From Erythrobacter sp. HL-111 (lineage in GTDB: Bacteria > Pseudomonadota > Alphaproteobacteria > Sphingomonadales > Sphingomonadaceae), in the NCBI RefSeq assembly GCF_900105095.1, contig NZ_LT629743.1, positions 124,001 through 188,000 on the forward strand: DNA of 64,000 bases, given 5' to 3'. Made by a program: the position numbers and the translations under genes. This document shows positions 33,557 through 41,744 of this stretch, piece after piece. The stretch's first letter is position 1. Each line of letters begins with the position of its first letter. The notes beneath the pieces were generated by a model. It ran no database searches and had not been told where the DNA came from. It saw nothing but the letters and a program-made list of their open reading frames with translations.

Positions 33557-34311
33557 TAGCGGGCCTCGTCCATCAATCCGCGCATCCGCCGGATCGCCCC
33601 TTCGAGCCCGATGAACACCGCCTCGCCGATCAGGTAGTGGCCGATGTTGAGCTCGGCCATCTGGGGGATGGCGGCGATGGGCGTGACGTTGTCGAAGGTC
33701 AGGCCGTGCCCGGCGTGCGGTTCGATCCCGTTCTTGGCGGCAAGCGCGGCCATGTCGGAAATGCGCTTGAGCTCGGCCGCGGTGCGCTCGCGATCGCCGT
33801 CCTGGACCGCGTGGGCGTATTCGCCGGTGTGGAACTCCACCACCGGCACGCCGAGCCCGAGCGCCGCGTCGAGCTGCCGCTCGTTCGGCTCGATGAACAG
33901 CGACACGCGGATGCCGGCGCTTTTCAGTTCCTCGACGATGGGGACGAGCGTGTTGTGCAACCCCGCCGCGTCGAGGCCGCCTTCGGTCGTGCGCTCCTCG
34001 CGCTTTTCGGGCACGATGCAGGCGGCGTGGGGCCTGTGGCGCAGCGCGATGGCGAGCATTTCGCGGGTCGCCGCCATTTCGAGGTTGAGGGGCAGGTCGG
34101 TCGCGTCCTGGATGCGGCGCAGATCCTCGTCGCGGATGTGGCGGCGATCCTCGCGCAGGTGCGCGGTGATGCCGTCCCCGCCGACCCCGGCGACGATTTC
34201 GGCGGCGCGCACCGGGTCCGGGTGGTCCCCGCCGCGCGCGTTGCGGATCGTCGCGACGTGATCGATGTTCACGCCGAGCCTGAGCGGGTTGGGGTGGAAG
34301 GTCCTGGTCAT
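33556..34311 (-). CDS. pdxJ: Pyridoxine 5'-phosphate synthase
   Basis: A 251-residue TIM-barrel enzyme that condenses 1-deoxyxylulose 5-phosphate with 3-amino-2-oxopropyl phosphate in DXP-dependent vitamin B6 synthesis. RLGVNIDHVATIRNARGGDH, GITAHLREDRRHIRDED, LNLEMAAT, CIVPEKREERTTEGGLD, VSLFIEPNERQ and AGHGLTFDNV are the PdxJ signatures, including active-site His and Glu. ATG at 34311. Next to pyrE (26 bases upstream), an arrangement common in sphingomonads. Confidence 0.97.
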   Translation of the reverse strand: MTRTFHPNPLRLGVNIDHVATIRNARGGDHPDPVRAAEIVAGVGGDGITAHLREDRRHIRDEDLRRIQDATDLPLNLEMAATREMLAIALRHRPHAACIVPEKREERTTEGGLDAAGLHNTLVPIVEELKSAGIRVSLFIEPNERQLDAALGLGVPVVEFHTGEYAHAVQDGDRERTAAELKRISDMAALAAKNGIEPHAGHGLTFDNVTPIAAIPQMAELNIGHYLIGEAVFIGLEGAIRRMRGLMDEAR

Positions 34312-34337
34312 CGCGTCGCGCCCCTTAGATCAAAGCG

Positions 34338-34940
34338 CTATTTGCGGCTACCCGGCTTGGTCACGGCGATCCGGGCGAGTTCCTCGGGGATGTCGCCTTC
34401 GTCGTAGGTGGGGAAATCGAAGGCGGCGAGCGGGTGGAAGGGCACGCCGAGATCGACCATCCCGCAGGACCGGTCGATCAGCGCGCATTCGGCGATCACC
34501 TCGCCGCCCTCGCGCGCGACCGCCGCGATCGCCTCGCGGCTCGAAAGGCCGGTCGTCACCACGTCCTCGACCATCAGCACCTTCGCCCCGGGATCGAGCG
34601 CGAAGCCGCGGCGCAGGTGGAAGGTGCCCTCGGGCCGTTCGAGGAAGAGCGCGTCCTTCCCCAGCACCCGGCCGACCTCGTGGCCGACGATGATGCCGCC
34701 CATCGCCGGGGAGACGACGGTGTCGACGCGCTCCACCACGTCGGCGGGGATGCCCGCCACCACCGCTTCGGCCAGGCGGGCAGCGCGCGCGGGGTTCATG
34801 AGAACGCGCGCGCATTGCAGGTAATGGCCGCTGTGCCTGCCCGAGGAAAGTTTGAAATGCCCTTCGAGCAGCGCGCCCGAGGCGCGGAATTCGGCGAGCA
34901 CTTCGGCCTCGTTCATGGGGCGCAAGGGGGGGTGTGTCAT
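34338..34940 (-). CDS. pyrE: Orotate phosphoribosyltransferase
   Basis: A 200-residue OPRTase converting orotate and PRPP to OMP. The PRPP loop KVLMVEDVVTTGLSSREAI and the GRHSGHYLQCARVL and DTVVSPAMGGIIVGHEV segments are diagnostic. ATG at 34940 is taken; an internal ATG eight codons later (MNEAEVLAEF) is a reasonable alternative. It is the first gene of the minus-strand run toward pdxJ, acpS and lepB and is divergent from coxB. The other pyrimidine gene here, pyrC, is 19 kb away. Confidence 0.96.
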   Translation of the reverse strand: MTHPPLRPMNEAEVLAEFRASGALLEGHFKLSSGRHSGHYLQCARVLMNPARAARLAEAVVAGIPADVVERVDTVVSPAMGGIIVGHEVGRVLGKDALFLERPEGTFHLRRGFALDPGAKVLMVEDVVTTGLSSREAIAAVAREGGEVIAECALIDRSCGMVDLGVPFHPLAAFDFPTYDEGDIPEELARIAVTKPGSRK

Positions 34941-35045
34941 GCTGGGAACCTGTTGGATGGAGCGGCGGGCCGCGTGTGTGCAAACCCCGGATTTGCGCGG
35001 GCTTGCGCGGTCGGCATGGAAGCTTGCATAAAAATCTCCCTAGTA

Positions 35046-35069
35046 GCGCTTGAGGGTACGGGCAAGCGC
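35046..35069. promoter_or_regulatory. 7-10-7 inverted repeat in the pyrE/coxB divergent region
   Basis: GCGCTTG and CAAGCGC are perfect inverted arms separated by 10 bases, in the 242 bp between pyrE and coxB. The spacing of arm centres (about 17 bp) is near that of operators contacted on one helical face. It could alternatively be a weak hairpin in the coxB leader. No FNR-type box was found in this interval. Confidence 0.35.
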
Positions 35070-35182
35070 GGCTAAGGCGGCCCCAACACTGGCAAAGCTG
35101 TCGGCGTTGCGTCGCCCTTCCCGCCTTTCTAAAGGTTTCGAACGGGGTGACACGGGATCAGATCTGGAAACAACTTAGGCAC

Positions 35183-36262
35183 ATGAAGATGGGTCACACC
35201 CTCCGTATCAAATTCGCTACCCTGTCGCTGCTGGCCGCGCTGGCGTTCGTCGCCGCGCCGCAGGCGGTCGTCGCGCAGGACGATGCCGACGCCATCTCCG
35301 CCGCGCCGGGCAGCGGCGAGAACTTCGGCGAAGCGCCCGAGAGCGCGGCCGAGGGCGAAATCGTCGCCAGCGAGACTGTCCCGCCCCAGACCGAAGGTGC
35401 CTACTCCCCGATGGCCCCGACCAGGGACAAGGGGATGCCGACCGACCCGCGCACCGGCGAACCGGGCGCGATGGCCAAGTCGCTGACTTTCCAGGACCAG
35501 TATTCCAAGGACGGGGAATACGCGCTGTGGATGCACAACTGGTTCCTGCTGCCGGTGATCACCGCGATCTCGCTGCTGGTTCTGGGCCTGCTGCTCTATG
35601 TCGTGGTCCGCTACAGCCGCCGGGCCAATCCCGAACCGTCGAAGACGACCCACAACACCGCGATCGAGGTGGTCTGGACGATCCTGCCCGCCGCGATCCT
35701 CGTCGTGATCGCCGTGCCTTCGCTCACCCTGCTCGCGCGCCAGTACGAAACCCCGCCGGAAGACGCGGTGACGATCAAGGCGACCGGTTACCAGTGGTAC
35801 TGGGGCTATTCCTATCCCGACCATGGCGAGATCGAGGTCATCTCGAACATGCTGTCGGACGCCGATGCCATCAAGAACGGCGAACCGCCGCAGCTCGCGG
35901 TCGACAACCGCATGGTCGTGCCCGTGGGCGTGCCGCTGCGGATCCAGACGATCGGCGCGGACGTGATCCATTCCTTCGCGATCCCGTCGCTGTGGTTCAA
36001 GCAGGACGCGATCCCCGGCCGCCTCAACGAGAAGCTGCTGACGATCGACGAGCCGGGCGTCTATTACGGCCAGTGCAGCGAGCTGTGCGGGACGCGCCAT
36101 GCCTACATGCCGATCGCGATCGAGGCCCTGCCGCCGGACGAATTCGCCGCATGGGTCCGCTCGCAGGGCGGCACCATGCCGGGTGACGAGGCGGTCGAAG
36201 AAGCTTCCGCCGCCGAGGACACCGCGGTCGAGGAAACGACCGAAGTGGCGCTTGCCCTGTAA
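35183..36262 (+). CDS. coxB: Cytochrome c oxidase subunit II
   Basis: A 359-residue subunit II of the aa3 oxidase, taking electrons from cytochrome c through CuA. A signal peptide (about residues 1-32, ends AVVAQ) is followed by an acidic linker, two membrane helices (about 116-140 and 160-182) and a periplasmic cupredoxin domain. The CuA ligands C298, C302, H306 and M309 are visible in GQCSELCGTRHAYM, and GYQWYWGYSY is the electron-entry aromatic patch. An acidic 25-residue tail is present. ATG at 35183 is chosen (MKMGHTLRIK); ATG at 35189 is nearly equal. Confidence 0.97.
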   Translation: MKMGHTLRIKFATLSLLAALAFVAAPQAVVAQDDADAISAAPGSGENFGEAPESAAEGEIVASETVPPQTEGAYSPMAPTRDKGMPTDPRTGEPGAMAKSLTFQDQYSKDGEYALWMHNWFLLPVITAISLLVLGLLLYVVVRYSRRANPEPSKTTHNTAIEVVWTILPAAILVVIAVPSLTLLARQYETPPEDAVTIKATGYQWYWGYSYPDHGEIEVISNMLSDADAIKNGEPPQLAVDNRMVVPVGVPLRIQTIGADVIHSFAIPSLWFKQDAIPGRLNEKLLTIDEPGVYYGQCSELCGTRHAYMPIAIEALPPDEFAAWVRSQGGTMPGDEAVEEASAAEDTAVEETTEVALAL

Positions 36263-36313
36263 TCTGCGCCCGACCGATCAGAACGAATACGAACCGACCG
36301 AGAGACGAACACA

Positions 36314-38035
36314 ATGGCCACCACAGCTGAAGGCTTCGACATCCACCGGGAAGATCACGCGGACACGCACGCGGATCACAAGCCGGGCTTCTTCGCCCGC
36401 TGGTTCATGTCGACCAACCACAAGGACATCGGCACGCTCTATCTGATCTTCGCGATCATCGCGGGGATCATCGGGGGCGCGATCTCGGGCATCATGCGGC
36501 TGGAACTGGCCGAACCGGGGATCCAGTACCTGACCTGGTGGGCCGGCTTCATGGGCGGGGGCGAGGATCTCAACACCGCGCTCCACATGTGGAACGTGTT
36601 CATCACCGCGCACGGCCTCATCATGGTGTTCTTCATGGTCATGCCGGCCATGATCGGCGGCTTCGGCAACTGGTTCGTGCCGCTGATGATCGGCGCGCCG
36701 GACATGGCCTTCCCGCGCATGAACAACGTCTCGTTCTGGCTGACGGTGGCGGGCTTCTTCTCGCTGCTGTTCTCGATGTTCGTGCCGGGCGGCGCGGGCA
36801 ACGGCGCGGGCGTGGGCTGGACGGTCTACGCTCCGCTTTCGACCACCGGCTCGCCCGGTCCCGCGGTCGATTTCGCGATCTTCTCGCTCCACCTCGCCGG
36901 CGCGGGCTCGATCCTGGGTGCGACCAACTTCATCACCACCATCTTCAACATGCGCGCGCCGGGCATGACCCTGCACAAGATGCCGCTGTTCGTGTGGTCG
37001 GTGCTGGTCACGGCCTTCCTGCTGCTGCTCGCCCTGCCGGTTCTGGCCGCAGCGATCACCATGCTGCTGACCGATCGCAATTTCGGGACGACCTTCTTCG
37101 ATCCGGCGGGCGGCGGCGACCCGGTGCTCTATCAGCACCTGTTCTGGTTCTTCGGCCACCCGGAAGTCTACATCATGATCCTGCCGGGCTTCGGCATGAT
37201 CTCGCAGATCGTCGCGACCTTCAGCCGCAAGCCCGTGTTCGGCTATCTCGGCATGGCCTACGCCATGGTCGCGATCGGCGTCGTCGGCTTCATCGTGTGG
37301 GCGCACCACATGTACACGGTCGGTCTCGACGTGAACACGAAGATGTACTTCACCGCGGCCACCATGGTCATCGCGGTCCCGACCGGCGTGAAGATCTTCA
37401 GCTGGGTTGCGACGATGTGGGGCGGCAGCCTCGAATTCAAGTCGCCGCTCGTGTGGTCGCTGGGCTTCATCTTCCTGTTCACCGTGGGCGGCGTGACTGG
37501 CGTCGTGCTGGCCAACGGCGGCATCGACGACAATCTGCACGACACCTACTACGTCGTCGCGCACTTCCACTATGTGCTGTCGATGGGCGCGGTGTTCTCG
37601 ATGTTCGCGGGCTTCTACTACTGGTTCCCGAAGATGAGCGGGCGGATGCATTCCGAACTGCTCAGCCACATCCACTTCTGGCTGTTCTTCATCGGGGTGA
37701 ACGTGATCTTCTTCCCGCAGCACTTCCTCGGGATGCAGGGGATGCCGCGGCGCTATCCGGACTACACCGAAGCCTTCACGCTGTGGCACCAGGTGAGCAC
37801 CTACGGCTATTACATCATGGCGTTCTCGATGGTGTTCTTCTTCATCAACATCGCCTACTCGCTGGCCGCCGGTCGCCGGGCCGAAGGCAATCCGTGGGGC
37901 GAAGGCGCGACGACGCTCGAATGGACGCTGTCCTCGCCGCCGCCGTTCCACCAGTTCGAGACGCTGCCGGTGATCGAGGATCATCACAGCTACCACGATC
38001 ACCGTCCGCTCGGCGACAAGCCGGCGACCGCCTGA
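36314..38035 (+). CDS. ctaD: Cytochrome c oxidase subunit I
   Basis: A 573-residue heme-copper oxidase catalytic subunit, type [15 protein letters not shown] starts the 12-helix core; [16 protein letters not shown] includes a heme a ligand His, [15 protein letters not shown] the CuB His with cross-linked Tyr and the key Glu, [10 protein letters not shown] two CuB His, and [15 protein letters not shown] the heme ligands. Oxygen is reduced to water with proton pumping in the inner membrane. Starts 52 bases after coxB; assembly genes follow. Confidence 0.98.
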   Translation: MATTAEGFDIHREDHADTHADHKPGFFARWFMSTNHKDIGTLYLIFAIIAGIIGGAISGIMRLELAEPGIQYLTWWAGFMGGGEDLNTALHMWNVFITAHGLIMVFFMVMPAMIGGFGNWFVPLMIGAPDMAFPRMNNVSFWLTVAGFFSLLFSMFVPGGAGNGAGVGWTVYAPLSTTGSPGPAVDFAIFSLHLAGAGSILGATNFITTIFNMRAPGMTLHKMPLFVWSVLVTAFLLLLALPVLAAAITMLLTDRNFGTTFFDPAGGGDPVLYQHLFWFFGHPEVYIMILPGFGMISQIVATFSRKPVFGYLGMAYAMVAIGVVGFIVWAHHMYTVGLDVNTKMYFTAATMVIAVPTGVKIFSWVATMWGGSLEFKSPLVWSLGFIFLFTVGGVTGVVLANGGIDDNLHDTYYVVAHFHYVLSMGAVFSMFAGFYYWFPKMSGRMHSELLSHIHFWLFFIGVNVIFFPQHFLGMQGMPRRYPDYTEAFTLWHQVSTYGYYIMAFSMVFFFINIAYSLAAGRRAEGNPWGEGATTLEWTLSSPPPFHQFETLPVIEDHHSYHDHRPLGDKPATA

Positions 38036-38053
38036 CGGGAGAGCTTTTCGCAA

Positions 38054-38076
38054 AGGCCCCCCCCGACGCGGGGCCT
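38054..38076 (+). terminator. GC-rich hairpin between ctaD and ctaB
   Basis: AGGCCCC pairs exactly with GGGGCCT across a 9-base loop; an alternative register CCCCG-ACG-CGGGG also folds. No U-run follows, so it is more likely an mRNA-stability or attenuating hairpin that separates the abundant oxidase message from the assembly genes than a full terminator. Confidence 0.4.
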
Positions 38077-38140
38077 GTCGACAAGGGAAAACGGGGGAGG
38101 GCGCGCCGGCGGGTGCGCCTTCCTTCGAATAGAGAACACG

Positions 38141-39094
38141 ATGATGCAGACCACAGCGAACCAGACGAGCCTGATGCCGGCCGAATGGCGTGATTTCTTC
38201 ACGCTGACGAAACCGCGCGTGATGACGCTGGTGATCTTCACCGGGATCTGCGGCCTGCTGGCGGCGCCGGGGACGATCCACCCGGTGCTGGGCTTCACCG
38301 CGATCCTCGCCATCGCGATGGGCGCGGGCGGTTCGGCGGCGCTCAACCACTGGTGGGAAGCCGATCTCGACAAGGGCATGAAGCGCACCGCCAAGCGCCC
38401 CCTGCCCGCGGGCCGGATGCGGCGCGAGGACGCGCGCGATTTCGGCGTGTTCCTGTCGGCGGTCTCGGTCGTGCTGATGGGCGTCGCGATCGGCTGGCTC
38501 GCCGCGACGACGCTCGCCATCGCGATCGTCTACTACGCCGTCGTCTACACGATGTGGCTCAAGCCGCGCACGCCGCAGAACATCGTCATCGGGGGCGGTT
38601 CGGGCGCCTTCCCGCCGTTGATCGGCTGGGTCGCGGTCACGGGCGAGATCACCGCCATGCCGGTGCTGCTCTTCGCGATCATCTTCTTCTGGACCCCGCC
38701 GCATTTCTGGGCGCTCGCGCTGTTCGTGAAGTCGGACTACGCCAAGGTCGGCATCCCCATGCTGCCGGTGGTCGCGGGCGAGAGGACGACGCGCCAGCAC
38801 ATCCTCGTCTACACCTTCGTCCTCGCGCCCATCGCCATCGCGCCGTGGGTCATCGGCGGGACGAGCTGGGTCTATGGTTCGGTTGCCGTGGTCCTTTCCG
38901 CCCTCTTCATCGCGCTCGCCGTCCCCGTCGGCACGCGGGAGCGGCGCGAAGAGGATTCGATGCGCGAGGAAAAGCTGCTCTTCAAGTTCTCGATCTACTA
39001 CCTCTTCGCCCTCTTCGCCGCGCTGGTCGCCGACCGGGTGCTGTTCGCGAACGGCCTGATCGGGCCGGGGATGCTCCAGGGGATCGGGGCGTGA
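38141..39094 (+). CDS. ctaB: Heme o synthase (protoheme IX farnesyltransferase)
   Basis: A 317-residue UbiA-family prenyltransferase that farnesylates heme b to heme O, the precursor of heme A for subunit [14 protein letters not shown] and [20 protein letters not shown] give the first DxxxD-like Mg/PPi motif, and [23 protein letters not shown] is characteristic of heme O synthases. Eight or nine membrane helices. ATG pair at 38141. The stop overlaps the following small gene as GTGA. Confidence 0.96.
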   Translation: MMQTTANQTSLMPAEWRDFFTLTKPRVMTLVIFTGICGLLAAPGTIHPVLGFTAILAIAMGAGGSAALNHWWEADLDKGMKRTAKRPLPAGRMRREDARDFGVFLSAVSVVLMGVAIGWLAATTLAIAIVYYAVVYTMWLKPRTPQNIVIGGGSGAFPPLIGWVAVTGEITAMPVLLFAIIFFWTPPHFWALALFVKSDYAKVGIPMLPVVAGERTTRQHILVYTFVLAPIAIAPWVIGGTSWVYGSVAVVLSALFIALAVPVGTRERREEDSMREEKLLFKFSIYYLFALFAALVADRVLFANGLIGPGMLQGIGA

Positions 39095-39216
39095 CGCCGG
39101 AAGAGGAAGAGGAATTCAAGCGCCGCCGCAAGAGCCGCAATCTCGTGGTCGGCGGGACCCTGTTGTTCTTCGTGGTGCTGTTCTACGCCATCACCCTCGT
39201 GCGGATGGGAGACTGA
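39091..39216 (+). CDS. CoxF-like small single-span membrane protein of the oxidase locus
   Basis: A 41-residue product starting at GTG 39091, overlapping the ctaB stop (GTGA) and ending one base before ctaG. The sequence is acidic then basic ([17 protein letters not shown]), followed by one hydrophobic helix ([19 protein letters not shown]). Position and shape match the short CoxF-type ORF often found between ctaB and ctaG in alphaproteobacteria; a helper of oxidase assembly is inferred. No intergenic space is left, so a real gene is likely despite its size. Confidence 0.72.
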   Translation: MTPEEEEEFKRRRKSRNLVVGGTLLFFVVLFYAITLVRMGD

Positions 39217-39217
39217 C

Positions 39218-39808
39218 ATGGGCACGACCGCGCTCGATATCGAAACCTCGCGCCGGAACCTGCGGACCGGATTGTTCGCGCTCCTGTTCGCCGCGTTCAT
39301 GCTCGGGCTCGGCTATGCGGCCGTGCCGCTCTACGACCTGTTCTGCCGGGTCACGGGCTTTGCCGGAACGACGCAGGTCGCTTCCGAGGACGACGCCGCG
39401 CGCGCCGCGGCCGCGGGGGTCAACCGCACGATCTCGGTCCGGTTCGACGCCTCCACCGCGAGCGGGATGCCGTGGAGCTTCCGCCCGGACCAGAGAACCG
39501 AAACCGTCCGCATCGGCGAACGCGACATCGCCACCTACACCGCGGTCAACAATTCCGACGAGCCGATCACCGGCACCGCGACCTTCAACGTCGAGCCGGC
39601 GCAGGCCGGGCGCTATTTCCAGAAGGTCCAGTGCTTCTGCTTCACCGAACAGACGCTGCAGCCGGGCGAGAAGGTCAACATGCCGGTCCTGTTCTACATC
39701 GATCCCGCGATCGAGCAGGACGAGGTCATGGCCGATGTCGAACAGATCACGCTGAGCTACACTTTCCACCGCGCGAAGGAGCCCGTATCGAGCGGGCTCG
39801 CGCGCTAG
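39218..39808 (+). CDS. ctaG: Cytochrome c oxidase assembly protein CtaG (Cox11)
   Basis: A 196-residue periplasmic copper chaperone that delivers Cu to the CuB site of subunit I. One N-terminal membrane helix (about residues 18-38, LFALLFAAFMLGLGYAAVPL) is followed by VPLYDLFCRVTGF and the Cu-binding CFCF motif in KVQCFCFTEQTL. FYIDPAIEQDEVM and ITLSYTFH are conserved. ATG at 39218. Sits in the standard ctaB-small ORF-ctaG-coxC order. Confidence 0.97.
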   Translation: MGTTALDIETSRRNLRTGLFALLFAAFMLGLGYAAVPLYDLFCRVTGFAGTTQVASEDDAARAAAAGVNRTISVRFDASTASGMPWSFRPDQRTETVRIGERDIATYTAVNNSDEPITGTATFNVEPAQAGRYFQKVQCFCFTEQTLQPGEKVNMPVLFYIDPAIEQDEVMADVEQITLSYTFHRAKEPVSSGLAR

Positions 39809-39851
39809 GCCAATCCGCACGCACATTTCCTAAGGGACGGGAACGAGAACA

Positions 39852-40682
39852 ATGGCAGGCAAGGTAAACCACGACTATCACATCCTGGAGCCGGATATCT
39901 GGCCCTTCGTCGGGTCGATGTCGGCGCTGACCTTCACCTCGGGCATGGTGCTGAGCTTCTATCCCGACCTGTTCGGCCAGGCCGCCTCGATCGTCATGTG
40001 GGCGGGGCTCGCGGGGCTGATCGCGACCTTCTTCATGTGGTTCAAGAACATCGTCGTCGAAGCCGAGCGCGGGGACCACACGCCGGTGGTGCAGCTTCAC
40101 ATGCGCTACGGCATGATCCTGTTCATCGCGTCGGAAGTGATGTTCTTCGTCGGCTGGTTCTGGGCGTGGTTCGACTTCTCGCTGTTCCCCTCGACCCTCG
40201 CCGAAGTGGTCGGCGGCGTCTGGCCGCCCAAGGCGATCGAGGAAGTGCTCGATCCCTTCGCGCTGCCGCTGCTCAACACGCTGATCCTGCTGTGTTCGGG
40301 CACGACGGTGACCTGGGCGCACCATTCGCTGATCCACGGCGATCGCAGGGGCCTCAAGCAGGGCCTGTGGGCGACGATCGCGCTCGGCGTGCTGTTCAGC
40401 TTCATCCAGGCCTACGAATATTCGGTCGCGCCCTTCGCCTTCGGCGGCAACACCTATTCGAGCGCCTTCTACATGGCGACGGGGTTCCACGGCTTCCACG
40501 TGATCGTCGGCACGATCTTCCTCGCCGTATGCCTGTATCGCGCCTATCTCGGCCACTTCACCCCGCGCCAGCATTTCGGTTTCGAAGCGGCGGCGTGGTA
40601 CTGGCACTTCGTCGACGTGGTGTGGCTGTTCCTGTTCATCGCCGTCTATGTCTGGGGCGGCTGGGGCGCCGAATACCACTGA
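39852..40682 (+). CDS. coxC: Cytochrome c oxidase subunit III
   Basis: A 276-residue subunit III with seven membrane helices, stabilising proton uptake by subunit I. HDYHILEPDIWPFVGSMSAL, MRYGMILFIASEVMFFVGWF (with the conserved Glu), TWAHHSLIHGDR, YEYSVAPFAF and GFHGFHVIVGTIFL are signatures. A good ribosome site (GGGACGGG) precedes the ATG at 39852. Its TGA shares one base with the next start (TGATG), and a strong hairpin lies just after it. Confidence 0.97.
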   Translation: MAGKVNHDYHILEPDIWPFVGSMSALTFTSGMVLSFYPDLFGQAASIVMWAGLAGLIATFFMWFKNIVVEAERGDHTPVVQLHMRYGMILFIASEVMFFVGWFWAWFDFSLFPSTLAEVVGGVWPPKAIEEVLDPFALPLLNTLILLCSGTTVTWAHHSLIHGDRRGLKQGLWATIALGVLFSFIQAYEYSVAPFAFGGNTYSSAFYMATGFHGFHVIVGTIFLAVCLYRAYLGHFTPRQHFGFEAAAWYWHFVDVVWLFLFIAVYVWGGWGAEYH

Positions 40683-41056
40683 TGCAGCAGGGCTCAGGCC
40701 CTGAACGCGAAAAGGGGCAGCCGGGTCTTGGCCGGGCTGCCCTTTTCGGTTTGTGCCCCCGCTGCGGTGCGCCCACCCTGTTCGAGGCTCCTGCTCGCAT
40801 CGCGCTTTCGTGCGAGGCGTGCGGGCTCGATCTCGGCGCGCTGGAACGGGGCGGGCGGCTCGCCGGCCTGCTGACGATGGTGCTGGCGGCGGTGCTGATC
40901 GGCGCGGCGCTCGGCGTCGATGCGCTGCTTCGCCCGCCGCTGTGGCTTTCGGCGCTGGTCTGGGCGCCGCTTACCGTGGGCGGGGTGATCTTCGCCCTGC
41001 GCTTCTACCGCACCGCGCTGCTTTACCGCCAGTACGACAGGCGTCCTGCCCGATGA
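40682..41056 (+). CDS. DUF983 family membrane protein
   Basis: A 124-residue protein with a zinc-ribbon-like CPRCG...CEACG pair (about residues 24-48) followed by two membrane helices (LLTMVLAAVLIGAALGV and LSALVWAPLTVGGVIFAL). DUF983 proteins commonly lie between coxC and surf1 in alphaproteobacteria; function unknown, probably oxidase biogenesis. ATG at 40682 overlaps the coxC stop and its own stop overlaps surf1 (ATGA). The first 22 codons contain a terminator-like hairpin. Confidence 0.85.
   Translation: MQQGSGPEREKGQPGLGRAALFGLCPRCGAPTLFEAPARIALSCEACGLDLGALERGGRLAGLLTMVLAAVLIGAALGVDALLRPPLWLSALVWAPLTVGGVIFALRFYRTALLYRQYDRRPAR
40708..40748 (+). terminator. Terminator-like hairpin inside the 5' end of the DUF983 gene
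   Basis: CGAAAAGGG pairs exactly with CCCTTTTCG, and after a one-base bulge CAGCC pairs with GGCTG, giving at least 14 base pairs around a short loop. GGTTTGT follows. The structure starts 25 bases after the coxC stop, where a terminator for the oxidase mRNA would be expected, but lies within the DUF983 reading frame. It may attenuate transcription into DUF983-surf1. Confidence 0.5.
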
Positions 41057-41685
41057 TCCGCCGCCTGCCCGTCCTGCCCACGATCCTCGTGCTTGCCGCG
41101 GTCGTCGCGATGATCGGCCTCGGCATCTGGCAGATCGGCCGCGCGCAGGAAAAGGACACGCGCATCGCGACCCTCGCCCAGCGCGTCGAACTGCCCCCTG
41201 CGTCCTATCCCTATGCCGATCCCTACGACGAGAGCTTCCTTTACCGCACGCTCGAAGCCGAATGCTCGGAGGTGCTCGAATGGGAGGCGATCGGGGGCAA
41301 GGACACGCGCGGGCGCAACGGCTGGCGGCAGATCGCGACCTGCCTCCATGCGCCGACAGGCACGCGGTTCAAGGCCGACATGGGTGTCTCCGCCGATCCG
41401 GGGGCCGAACCGCGCTGGGCGGGGGGAGCGATCCGCGGGCGCGCCATCCTCGAACCGGACGAACGCGGCCTCGGCGAACTCGTCACCAGGGCGCAGCGCG
41501 ACGCGAGGCTGATGATCGTCGCCGAGCAGGCACCGGACGGGCTCGTCCCTTCGGCCCAGCCGCAGCCGCTCGCGGCGGAGGAGAATTCCTCCTGGGCCTA
41601 TGCGGGGCAGTGGTTCTTCTTCGCGCTGACGGCGCTCGTCATGTACGGATTCGCCATTCGCTCGCGGCTGGGGACGCGGAAATGA
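41053..41685 (+). CDS. SURF1-family cytochrome oxidase biogenesis protein
   Basis: A 210-residue SURF1/Shy1-like protein: membrane helices at both ends (LPTILVLAAVVAMIGLGIWQ and FFFALTALVMYGFAIRSRL) and a periplasmic domain between. GIWQIGRAQEKDTRIA matches the family N-terminal LGxWQ motif. SURF1 aids heme a insertion into subunit I. It is shorter than typical (about 230-250), mainly mid-domain. ATG at 41053 overlaps the DUF983 stop (ATGA). Confidence 0.88.
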   Translation: MIRRLPVLPTILVLAAVVAMIGLGIWQIGRAQEKDTRIATLAQRVELPPASYPYADPYDESFLYRTLEAECSEVLEWEAIGGKDTRGRNGWRQIATCLHAPTGTRFKADMGVSADPGAEPRWAGGAIRGRAILEPDERGLGELVTRAQRDARLMIVAEQAPDGLVPSAQPQPLAAEENSSWAYAGQWFFFALTALVMYGFAIRSRLGTRK

Positions 41686-41744
41686 GCCTGCGCGCGGCCC
41701 GCGCCATTGCCGCACGTCCCGCGGCGCGCTAACCGCCGTATTCG

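Noticed and set aside
36278..38800. 840-codon minus-strand frame opposite ctaD and ctaB
   Set aside because: Charge-rich shadow frame; the oxidase subunit and heme synthase are unambiguous on the plus strand.
41682..41732. 16-codon frame overlapping the surf1 stop (ATGA) just before thrC
   Set aside because: Could be a leader peptide for thrC, but it has no Thr/Ile run or following attenuator, and is too short to judge.
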